A DNA stretch of 7,585 nt, taken from the NCBI GenBank assembly GCA_026988135.1, contig JALSLT010000102.1, positions 1 to 7,585 on the forward strand. Reading direction: 5' to 3'. Below, piece by piece: positions 1 to 6,276 of the stretch. Origin of the DNA: Desulfurobacterium sp. (GTDB taxonomy: Bacteria; Aquificota; Aquificia; Desulfurobacteriales; Desulfurobacteriaceae). Positions within the stretch are counted from its first letter, which is position 1. The number at the start of each line of letters is the position of its first letter. Both the position numbers and the translations under genes were made by a program. Below the pieces are notes generated by a model. It saw nothing but the letters and a program-made list of their open reading frames with translations. It was not told where the DNA came from and did not search any database.

Positions 1-1242
1 GTACAGATGATGACGGGAGCAATTATTTTAACCTCCACAGGCAATGACAAACCTTACAAAAACTACTTTGATCATCTTCTGCTTGATGCATGTCAAGTTA
101 CAAACCCATCTATCGACCCGTTAAGAGAACCGATGGAACTTAAAACATTTTTAGGAAGAAAGCCGGACAAACTTGAAATAGAAGAGGACTGTGTTTCCGT
201 AAAAACAACAATAGGAAAACAACTTGAAATTGATATTCCAATCCTATTCTCAGCTATGTCCTACGGCTCTATAAACCTTAACCTTCACAAAGCGATGGCA
301 ATAGCAGCTCAAGAAAACGGCACATACTGGAACACAGGTGAAGGAGGCCTTCACAAAAGCCTAAGAGAATTTAAAAGTTCCACAATTGTTCAAGTTGCCT
401 CCGGACGTTTCGGTGTCGACATAGAATACCTTGAAACATCCGCAGCAATAGAGATAAAAATCGGACAGGGAGCAAAGCCTGGAATCGGAGGACATCTACC
501 GGGAGAAAAAGTAAATGAAGGAATCGCCGAAACAAGAATGATTCCGATCGGGACAGATGCCATATCTCCCGCTCCGCACCATGATATTTACTCTATTGAA
601 GACTTGAGACAGTTAATATACGCCTTAAAAGAAGCCACTAATTACAAAAAACCCGTATCTGTAAAAATCGCTGCCGTTCATAACGTAGCAGCAATAGCTT
701 CAGGTATAGCTCACGCCGGAGCTGACATAATTGCTATTGACGGGTTTAGAGGCGGAACCGGAGCAACACCAAAATCTTTAAGAGACTACGTAGGCATCCC
801 TACAGAACTTGCTATTGCAGTAGTCGACGAAAGATTAAGAAAAGAAGGATTAAGAAACAGTGTTTCACTTATAGCGGCAGGAGGATTCAGAAATCCCGTT
901 GATGTTTTAAAAGCCATCGCCATCGGTGCCGATGCCGTATATATCGGAACAGTAGCCCTTCTTGCGGCAGGCTGCACCCAGTGTCAACAATGCCATACAG
1001 GAAAGTGCGCCTGGGGAATCACAACCAACAACCCCAAACTGGCAAAAAGATTAAACCCTGAAATAGTCGCAGAAAACCTATCTAACATTTTAAGAGCATG
1101 GAAGCATGACATAAAAGAGATGCTTGGAGCCATGGGTATAAACGCAATCGAAAGCATAAAAGGAAACAGACTAAGGCTAAGAAGCATCGGACTTACAGAA
1201 CAGGAAAACAAAATCCTTGGCGTTTTACCTGCCGGAATGTAG
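1..1242 (+). CDS. gltB: Glutamate synthase FMN/Fe-S subunit (domain 2, archaeal type), 5' partial
   Basis: This is the FMN-binding synthase domain of glutamate synthase, which reduces the 2-iminoglutarate formed from 2-oxoglutarate and ammonia to glutamate. Counting from the ATG at 7, visible hallmarks are SAMSYGS (82-88), NTGEGG (109-114), KIGQGAKPGIGGHLPG (151-166), SPAPHHDIYS (187-196), the phosphate-binding IDGFRGGTGATP (244-255) and the late barrel strand with GADAVYIGT (307-315). Cys323, Cys329 and Cys334 have the C-x5-C-x4-C spacing of the [3Fe-4S] site of glutamate synthases; an additional Cys326 lies between them. The frame is open to base 1 (codons GTA CAG precede the ATGs at 7 and 10), no ribosome binding site is visible, and family members carry further N-terminal residues, so the true start is almost certainly outside the window. 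It is the first visible gene of the operon; the stop TAG is followed 13 bases later by the ferredoxin gene. An N-methylglutamate-synthase-type paralogue is possible, but the linked electron-transfer genes favour reductive glutamate synthase. Confidence 0.93.
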   Translation, partial: VQMMTGAIILTSTGNDKPYKNYFDHLLLDACQVTNPSIDPLREPMELKTFLGRKPDKLEIEEDCVSVKTTIGKQLEIDIPILFSAMSYGSINLNLHKAMAIAAQENGTYWNTGEGGLHKSLREFKSSTIVQVASGRFGVDIEYLETSAAIEIKIGQGAKPGIGGHLPGEKVNEGIAETRMIPIGTDAISPAPHHDIYSIEDLRQLIYALKEATNYKKPVSVKIAAVHNVAAIASGIAHAGADIIAIDGFRGGTGATPKSLRDYVGIPTELAIAVVDERLRKEGLRNSVSLIAAGGFRNPVDVLKAIAIGADAVYIGTVALLAAGCTQCQQCHTGKCAWGITTNNPKLAKRLNPEIVAENLSNILRAWKHDIKEMLGAMGINAIESIKGNRLRLRSIGLTEQENKILGVLPAGM

Positions 1243-1246
1243 GGAG
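1241..1246 (+). promoter_or_regulatory. Ribosome binding site for the polyferredoxin gene
   Basis: AGGGAG begins inside the stop codon of the upstream gene and sits 9 bases before the ATG at 1256; an AAGGA immediately abuts that ATG. This decides the start at 1256 against a TTG at 1217 in the same frame, which would lie inside the upstream coding region and has no such site. Confidence 0.65.
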
Positions 1247-1255
1247 AAAAGAAGG

Positions 1256-1708
1256 ATGAAAAACAGAAAAAGAAACCTATATAAGATTTATCCTATAGAA
1301 GGAAACTGTATGTCTTGCAGGTACTGTGAAGTAGCTTGCACCATGGTCCACAGCAAATCTCAGGATCCGATTAAAGCTTATAAACTTGAAAATCTCATAC
1401 CACGCCCAAAAGTTGAAGTGGAAGGAGCAGTTTCCCTTTCCGTAACTTGCAGACACTGTAAACACCCTTTCTGTGTTGATGCATGTGTATCAGGTGCCCT
1501 GTATCAAAATGACAACGGAACAGTTCATCTTAATGAAAAAAAATGTGTAGGATGCTGGAGTTGCGTTCTTCTGTGTCCTTTTGGATGTGTCCATCCCAAT
1601 ATAGAGAAGAGACAATCTTCAAAATGCGACCTGTGCGAGGGAAGAGATTTTCCCGCATGTGTAGAAGCCTGTCCCAACAGAGCCCTCATTTACGATAAGG
1701 AGAGGTAG
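1256..1708 (+). CDS. Four-cluster [4Fe-4S] polyferredoxin, glutamate synthase electron-transfer subunit
   Basis: A 150-residue soluble iron-sulfur protein of the CooF/HycB/DmsB-like family. It has 17 cysteines: C18-x2-C21-x2-C24-x3-C28, C65-x2-C68-x4-C73-x3-C77, C97-x2-C100-x2-C103-x3-C107, an extra C111, and C124-x2-C127-x7-C135-x3-C139. Sixteen of these are the set expected for four [4Fe-4S] clusters in the usual pseudo-symmetric arrangement. There is no signal peptide or membrane segment, so it should be cytoplasmic. It lies between the FMN synthase gene and an FAD/NAD(P)H oxidoreductase, so it probably carries electrons from the flavoprotein to the synthase Fe-S centre; that partner assignment is inferred from context. 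The start at 1256 is chosen for its ribosome binding site; the extended reading from TTG 1217 adds 13 residues that are an out-of-frame reading of the preceding gene. The stop is 2 bases before the next ATG. Confidence 0.88.
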   Translation: MKNRKRNLYKIYPIEGNCMSCRYCEVACTMVHSKSQDPIKAYKLENLIPRPKVEVEGAVSLSVTCRHCKHPFCVDACVSGALYQNDNGTVHLNEKKCVGCWSCVLLCPFGCVHPNIEKRQSSKCDLCEGRDFPACVEACPNRALIYDKER

Positions 1709-1710
1709 AG

Positions 1711-3006
1711 ATGAAATATGTAATAATCGGTAACAGTGCAGCGGCCATTGGCTGCATAAACGGAATCAGAAAAAAAGACAAAGAGGCTAACATTACGGTT
1801 ATAACCTATGAAACCGAAGGATGCTACTCAAAACCTCTTATTGCAGATATTTTGATTGATATCCCAAAAGAGAAACTTGTATATAAAGAGAAAGATTTCT
1901 ATGTAAAAAACGATGTTAAAGTCCTTTTCGGAACTAAAGCGGAAAAAATAGATACCTCTAAAAAAGAAGTTGTTCTTGACACCGGAATCGCCGAAAGTTA
2001 TGACAAGCTTCTAATTGCAACAGGTGCAACACCTTTCGTACCTCCGATAAAAGGAAAAGAGAAAAAAGGTGTATTCACTTTCACAGAACTGAAAAGTGCA
2101 AAAAAAGCCAAGGAATTCATAGAAAAAAACGGTGTAGATAAAGTAGTTGTTATCGGTTCCGGATTTATAGGACTCGAAGTTGCTTATTTCCTAAAAAAAC
2201 GGGGAATAGACGTTCACGTTGTGGAACTTTTAAACAAAGTTTTAGGAAAAGCCCTTGATAACAGGGGTTCCGAAATAGTTGAAAAAATAATGAAAAATAA
2301 CGGTATCAATTTCTATTTTGAAAACACAGTAGAAGAAATATTAGGAAACGACAAGGTTGAAAGTGTAAAACTAAAAACAGGTGAAACCATTAAAGCGGGC
2401 GCCGTAATAATAGCCATAGGCGTAAGGCCTAACTCCGAACTTGCAAAAGAAGCGGGATTAGAAGTTAACGGAGGAATAGACACTAACCTTCATATGGAAA
2501 CTTCCTGCCCAGATATCTATGCAGCAGGGGATTGCATTATCAACATTGACATAATAGATAATCAAAAAAAGAATCTACCGCTCTTTCCTCTTGCATACGA
2601 ACAGGGATGGATAGCAGGTCTAAACATGGCTGGAGAAGAGATAGAATATCTGGGAGGACTTCCTCTAAACTCCCTTAAATTTCTTAAAGAAACACCAGTT
2701 CTAAATGCCGGATTAGCAGAGCCACCGGATACAACTCACGAAATTCTCGTAAACGACCAATTCAAAAGCAGAGGTTACTACAGAAAAGTAATAATAAAAG
2801 ATAATCTCCTCGTGGGATTTGTGGCAATCGGAGCAATAGACAGAGTCGGTATCCTTACCGGACTAATAAAGCAAAAGATAGATATTTCTGATTTCAAAGA
2901 AAAACTCGTTGACATTGATTTCGGTCTTGTTCACCTACCAAAAAGCTGGAGAGAAGAAAAAATCCAGCAAGACAAAACAGGATACAAAAGCTGGAGGCCA
3001 CAATAA
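1711..3006 (+). CDS. FAD-dependent NAD(P)H oxidoreductase (pyridine nucleotide-disulfide family)
   Basis: A 431-residue flavoprotein of the rubredoxin reductase/NADH oxidase-like branch. The FAD-binding N-terminus reads VIIGNSAAAIG (4-14), with the second FAD motif LIATGATP (101-108) and the later AAGDC (271-275). The NAD(P)-binding motif is VIGSGFIG (147-154), and the following strand ends in Glu172 (HVVE), a residue that in this fold normally favours NADH over NADPH. The segment YSKPLIADIL (39-48) resembles the YxxPxL motif of rubredoxin reductases, and there is no CoA-disulfide-reductase-type SxxxCGLPY motif. A C-terminal dimerisation-like region follows from about residue 320. AAGGAGAGG (1697-1705) precedes the ATG by 5 bases. 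Position between the polyferredoxin and the amidotransferase suggests it feeds electrons from NAD(P)H to the glutamate synthase complex; this is inferred, as the family itself is broad. Its stop TAA shares its last base with the next ATG. Confidence 0.87.
   Translation: MKYVIIGNSAAAIGCINGIRKKDKEANITVITYETEGCYSKPLIADILIDIPKEKLVYKEKDFYVKNDVKVLFGTKAEKIDTSKKEVVLDTGIAESYDKLLIATGATPFVPPIKGKEKKGVFTFTELKSAKKAKEFIEKNGVDKVVVIGSGFIGLEVAYFLKKRGIDVHVVELLNKVLGKALDNRGSEIVEKIMKNNGINFYFENTVEEILGNDKVESVKLKTGETIKAGAVIIAIGVRPNSELAKEAGLEVNGGIDTNLHMETSCPDIYAAGDCIINIDIIDNQKKNLPLFPLAYEQGWIAGLNMAGEEIEYLGGLPLNSLKFLKETPVLNAGLAEPPDTTHEILVNDQFKSRGYYRKVIIKDNLLVGFVAIGAIDRVGILTGLIKQKIDISDFKEKLVDIDFGLVHLPKSWREEKIQQDKTGYKSWRPQ
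2993..2997 (+). promoter_or_regulatory. Ribosome binding site fixing the amidotransferase start
   Basis: GGAGG lies in the last codons of the oxidoreductase gene, 8 bases before the ATG at 3006. The only nearby alternative, ATG 3024, has no purine-rich site at the right distance. The site therefore supports a start nine residues upstream of the catalytic cysteine. Confidence 0.7.
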
Positions 3007-4130
3007 TGAAAAATTATTCTGAAATGTCCGGCTGCGGCCTTGCAGGATTCATAAACCGAAACGGAGAAAGAGTTTCCGGTAAATACATATTTGACTCCAT
3101 AACTTCTATGAAAGAGCGAGGAAACGGAATGGGAGCAGGTTATGCCGCATACGGCATATATCCCAATATGGCCGAATATTACGCCTTTCATATAATGATA
3201 GACGACCTGGACAAAATTACAGAAATAACCGGTGTTTTAAACAGATTTTTCCACATAGTAAAAAGCGAACTTATCCCGACAAAAAGTATCTCTTCCCTCT
3301 ATAAAAAAACAACTCCTCCTCTTTTTTACAGATACTTTGTAACTCCGAAAAATGACGTAAAACTCCCCCTTGAAACCGAAGAAGATATGGTCGTAAGGGC
3401 AATCATGACAATAAATGAAAAGATTGCCGGTGCCTACGTCATCTCAAGCGGAAAAAATATGGGAGCTTTTAAAGGAGTAGGAGAACCGGACGAAATCGGA
3501 GAATTTTTCGAAATAGACCAGTACCAAGGCAATATTTGGATAGCTCACACCCGATTTCCAACAAACACTCCCGGCTGGTGGGGCGGAGCACATCCATTTA
3601 CAGTACTCGATTGGTCAATAGTTCATAACGGAGAAATAACATCCTACGGAACAAACAAAAGATACGTCGAAATGTACGGATATAAATGCACCCTTTTAAC
3701 GGATACGGAAGTCGCCGCTTATATATTTGACCTTCTTTTCAGAAAACACAAACTACCTATAAAAGCGACATTACTGGCAATAGCAGCGCCCTTCTGGAAG
3801 GACATAGACTACATTAGAGAAAAAAAACTTGACAAGATAAACGAACTTGCAATGAAAATAAGAGAAGTTTACTCCTCAGCCATGTTAAACGGTCCTTTTG
3901 CAATGTTATTTGCATATAAAGACGGCCTAATAGGATTTAACGACAGAATCAAACTGCGCCCGTTTGTAGCAGCAATCAATAAAGATACTGTTTACATGGC
4001 AAGTGAAGAATCTGCCATAAGGGTAATATGTAACAATCCTGAGAAAGTATGGATGCCAAAAGCGGGAGAGCCAGTAATAGCTTTGATGAACAACTGTAAC
4101 AGCGACAAATGCCATCCTGCTTGCATCTAA
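3006..4130 (+). CDS. Glutamate synthase amidotransferase subunit (domain 1, class II Ntn glutaminase)
   Basis: A 374-residue class II glutamine amidotransferase, hydrolysing glutamine and passing ammonia to the FMN subunit. Class II landmarks are Cys10 in SGCGLAGF (the expected N-terminal nucleophile after processing), AHTRFPTNT (180-188, with the glutamine-carboxylate arginine Arg183), HNGEI (207-211, oxyanion Asn/Gly), TDTEV (232-236, substrate aspartate) and NGPFAML (295-301). The start at 3006 has a strong ribosome binding site and overlaps the previous stop by one base, leaving nine residues before Cys10; a cleaved propeptide is known in class II enzymes such as PurF and fused GltB. The insertion between about residues 60 and 175 is a feature of this split-subunit type. 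An unusual tail holds Cys364, Cys369 and Cys373 in the last eleven residues. The lack of a sugar-isomerase or phosphoribosyltransferase domain and the genes on both sides argue against GlmS or PurF. Confidence 0.92.
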   Translation: MKNYSEMSGCGLAGFINRNGERVSGKYIFDSITSMKERGNGMGAGYAAYGIYPNMAEYYAFHIMIDDLDKITEITGVLNRFFHIVKSELIPTKSISSLYKKTTPPLFYRYFVTPKNDVKLPLETEEDMVVRAIMTINEKIAGAYVISSGKNMGAFKGVGEPDEIGEFFEIDQYQGNIWIAHTRFPTNTPGWWGGAHPFTVLDWSIVHNGEITSYGTNKRYVEMYGYKCTLLTDTEVAAYIFDLLFRKHKLPIKATLLAIAAPFWKDIDYIREKKLDKINELAMKIREVYSSAMLNGPFAMLFAYKDGLIGFNDRIKLRPFVAAINKDTVYMASEESAIRVICNNPEKVWMPKAGEPVIALMNNCNSDKCHPACI

Positions 4131-4140
4131 ATTTTATGAA

Positions 4141-4146
4141 AGAGGG
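4141..4146 (+). promoter_or_regulatory. Ribosome binding site for the GXGXG subunit gene
   Basis: AGAGGG is 5 bases before the ATG at 4152, within the 21-base gap that is the longest junction in the plus-strand operon. No terminator-like hairpin is present in this gap. Confidence 0.6.
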
Positions 4147-4151
4147 ATAAA

Positions 4152-4946
4152 ATGGAAGTAAAACAACTTAACGAAACAACTTATGAAATAGTGTGCAGAA
4201 CAGCTCATTATAAAATTGTTAACCAAAAGATAAGAGAACTAGTCAATAAAAATGCAAGCAAAATCATTCTAAGAGAAGTGTTCGGTCAAAGATATATCGG
4301 CACAGGTATAAAAGAACCGATAAAAATAGAAATACACGGAATTGCCGGAAACGACCTCGGGATATTTTTATACAACCCTAAAATAGAAGTTTTCGGTAAC
4401 TCGCAAGACTGCGTCGGTAACACAATGATGAAAGGAGAAATTATCGTCAGAGGCCATGCCGGCGATGTTTGCGGTTACGGAATGAGAGGCGGTAAAGTTT
4501 ACATAGAAGGAGATGTCGGATACAGAGTCGGTATCCATATGAAAGGCTATAAAGAGTTTGTTCCCACTCTTATAATAGGCGGAAAAGCCGGGAATTTCTT
4601 TGGTGAATATATGGCAGGTGGGAAACTGATACTTCTTGGACTTAATAGAAAGACCGGAGAAGATATAGTCGGAGACTATTGTGCAACGGGAATGCACGGT
4701 GGAATAATTTATGTAAGAGGTGAAGTTCCGGAAAAATACCTTGGAAAAGAGGTGAAAATTTTTGAAATAGACGAAAAAGAGAAAAATCTCCTTAAAGAAG
4801 AATTAAAAGGATTTGCAAACAGATTCGGATTAAGTGTTGAAGAAATTATGTCAAAACCTTTCACAAAAATTGTTCCTGTAAGTGCAAGACCTTACGGAAG
4901 ACTCTACGCCCACAGATGGGGAATAGCAAGTGGCGTCATTAAGTAA
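4152..4946 (+). CDS. Glutamate synthase GXGXG subunit (domain 3)
   Basis: A 264-residue homologue of the C-terminal right-handed beta-helix domain of glutamate synthase, here a free-standing protein. Repeating glycine turns run from about residue 62 to 192: HGIAGNDLG (62-70), KGEIIVRGHAGDVCGYGMRG (94-113), GGKVYIEGDVGYRVG (113-127), IIGGKAGNFFGEYMAGG (131-147 region) and GDYCATGMHGGIIYVRGEV (174-192). In the fused enzyme this domain has a structural role beside the ammonia tunnel and the FMN barrel; the same role is inferred here. Residues 1-50 and 200-264 are mixed charged segments outside the repeats; the C-terminal part contains NRFGLSVEEI and SARPYGRLYAHRWG and may contact the other subunits. 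Related families with this domain include formylmethanofuran dehydrogenase subunit C and N-methylglutamate synthase MgsB, but the adjoining amidotransferase and FMN genes make glutamate synthase the better call. Its last 17 bases overlap the next gene. Confidence 0.9.
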   Translation: MEVKQLNETTYEIVCRTAHYKIVNQKIRELVNKNASKIILREVFGQRYIGTGIKEPIKIEIHGIAGNDLGIFLYNPKIEVFGNSQDCVGNTMMKGEIIVRGHAGDVCGYGMRGGKVYIEGDVGYRVGIHMKGYKEFVPTLIIGGKAGNFFGEYMAGGKLILLGLNRKTGEDIVGDYCATGMHGGIIYVRGEVPEKYLGKEVKIFEIDEKEKNLLKEELKGFANRFGLSVEEIMSKPFTKIVPVSARPYGRLYAHRWGIASGVIK

Positions 4947-6276
4947 AAAAGTAACAGAAAATCTTTTTAGTCCTCTGTTATCAAAAAATAAAGAGATTAA
5001 ACAGGAGATTTTTGAAAATTTAATCAGCGAAAGGAAGAGAGGATATTTTGACTACACGGCATCCGGATTAGGCTATAAAACTATTGAAAAAAGGATAAAG
5101 AAATTCCTCAACTATTATGCCAATACCCATTCGGAAAATGCAACATTAGCAAGGATAACAGAAACAGCCTATGAACATGCAAGAAACCTATTAAAAAAAC
5201 TATTTGAGCTTGAAAAGGACTTTCTCGTTATCCCTGCGGGTTTCGGAGCTACCGGAGCTATCAAAAAATTTCTTGAACTGAAAGGACTCTATATTCCTCC
5301 GGCAACACTTAACAGATTTAAAAAAGTTGAAATAGAAAAAATACCCCTCGCAATTATAGGTCCTTACGAACACCACTCAAATGAGCTTGGTTTTAGAGAA
5401 TCTATATGCGAAGTTAAAAGAATACGATTAACGAAAGAAGGAACGATAGACCTTCTCCACCTTGAGCAAATCTTAAAAAGTAATAAAGGAAGGGAAATTA
5501 TTGCATCTTTCTCAATTGCATCAAACGCAACCGGAATAATTTCTCCATATAAAGAACTATCCCATATGCTAAGGAGATACGGGGCAACTATCTGTTTCGA
5601 TGCTGCTGCAGCATCTCCTTATATGAATGTTCCATCAGAGTTGTTTGATGCCATGTTCGTTTCACCTCATAAACTAATAGGTGGACCCGGCTCTATCGGT
5701 CTTCTTTTAATTAGAAAACAGATTGTAGATACTTCAATTCCTCCTACATACCCGGGAGGAGGAACAGTAACTTATGTAAGCAGAAAAAGCCACTTTTTCA
5801 AAGAGAATCCTGAAAAAAGAGAAGATGCGGGAACTCCCCCGATATTAAACCTTATAAAAGCAAGCCTTGCCTATAAATTACGTAACGAAGTCGGACTAAA
5901 ATGGTTAAAAGATGAAAAGAAAAAACTTTTCGATTATCTACTAGAAAAACTGAAACAAAGTGGACATTTTCAAATTCTTGGAGATATGGATGCCGATAAC
6001 ATCGGTATCATTTCCATAATACCTAAAAAAATCGGCCCATATACTATGTGTGAATCTTTATCTAACGAATTCGGAATAGAAACAAGGGCCGGCTGTTCCT
6101 GCACCGGTCCTTACGGTCATGACCTGCTTAATCTGGAAGATAATAATTTGGGTAAACAAAAACCCGGATGGTTACGTATATCCGTCCACTATGTTCACAC
6201 CGAAGAACAGATGGACTACCTTGTTGAAGCCATGGAACAGATAAACAAATACGGGGAGAAACAGATCACTTTTTAA
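4930..6276 (+). CDS. PLP-dependent class V aminotransferase / cysteine desulfurase-like enzyme
   Basis: A 448-residue fold-type I PLP enzyme of the cysteine desulfurase/selenocysteine lyase group. YFDYTASG (39-46) opens the domain; GATGAIK (106-112) is the cofactor phosphate loop; His148/His149 in GPYEHHSN supply the ring-stacking histidine; FDAAAASPY (223-231) contains the PLP-nitrogen aspartate Asp224; SPHKLIGGPGS (245-255) contains the Schiff-base lysine Lys248. RAGCSCTGPYGH (386-397) matches the active-site cysteine loop of cysteine desulfurases, with Cys391 in the catalytic position and Arg386 as likely carboxylate binder. It may therefore release sulfur from cysteine, or act as an aminotransferase. 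Translation starts at GTG 4930: an in-frame TAG at 4924 rules out any earlier start, GGGGAA at 4918-4923 is a weak binding site, and the next Met is residue 213. The 17-base overlap with the GXGXG gene suggests translational coupling. No scaffold (IscU/SufU) gene is adjacent, so its sulfur acceptor, if any, is unknown. Confidence 0.85.
   Translation: MASLSKKVTENLFSPLLSKNKEIKQEIFENLISERKRGYFDYTASGLGYKTIEKRIKKFLNYYANTHSENATLARITETAYEHARNLLKKLFELEKDFLVIPAGFGATGAIKKFLELKGLYIPPATLNRFKKVEIEKIPLAIIGPYEHHSNELGFRESICEVKRIRLTKEGTIDLLHLEQILKSNKGREIIASFSIASNATGIISPYKELSHMLRRYGATICFDAAAASPYMNVPSELFDAMFVSPHKLIGGPGSIGLLLIRKQIVDTSIPPTYPGGGTVTYVSRKSHFFKENPEKREDAGTPPILNLIKASLAYKLRNEVGLKWLKDEKKKLFDYLLEKLKQSGHFQILGDMDADNIGIISIIPKKIGPYTMCESLSNEFGIETRAGCSCTGPYGHDLLNLEDNNLGKQKPGWLRISVHYVHTEEQMDYLVEAMEQINKYGEKQITF

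Noticed and set aside
786..1211. Minus-strand open frames opposite the FMN subunit gene
   Set aside because: They are antisense shadows of a well-supported gene, with no ribosome binding sites or recognisable domains.
1217..1255. TTG-initiated N-terminal extension of the polyferredoxin gene
   Set aside because: It lies inside the coding end of the FMN subunit, its 13 residues look like out-of-frame sequence, and the ATG at 1256 has a proper ribosome binding site.
4368..4697. 109-residue minus-strand open frame opposite the GXGXG gene
   Set aside because: The repetitive glycine codons of the real gene keep the antisense frame open; the product has no recognisable features.
1..4946. N-methylglutamate synthase (MgsABC-like) as identity of the three synthase subunits
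   Set aside because: The subunit split is similar, but no methylamine-utilisation genes are present and the dedicated ferredoxin and NAD(P)H oxidoreductase point to reductive glutamate synthase.
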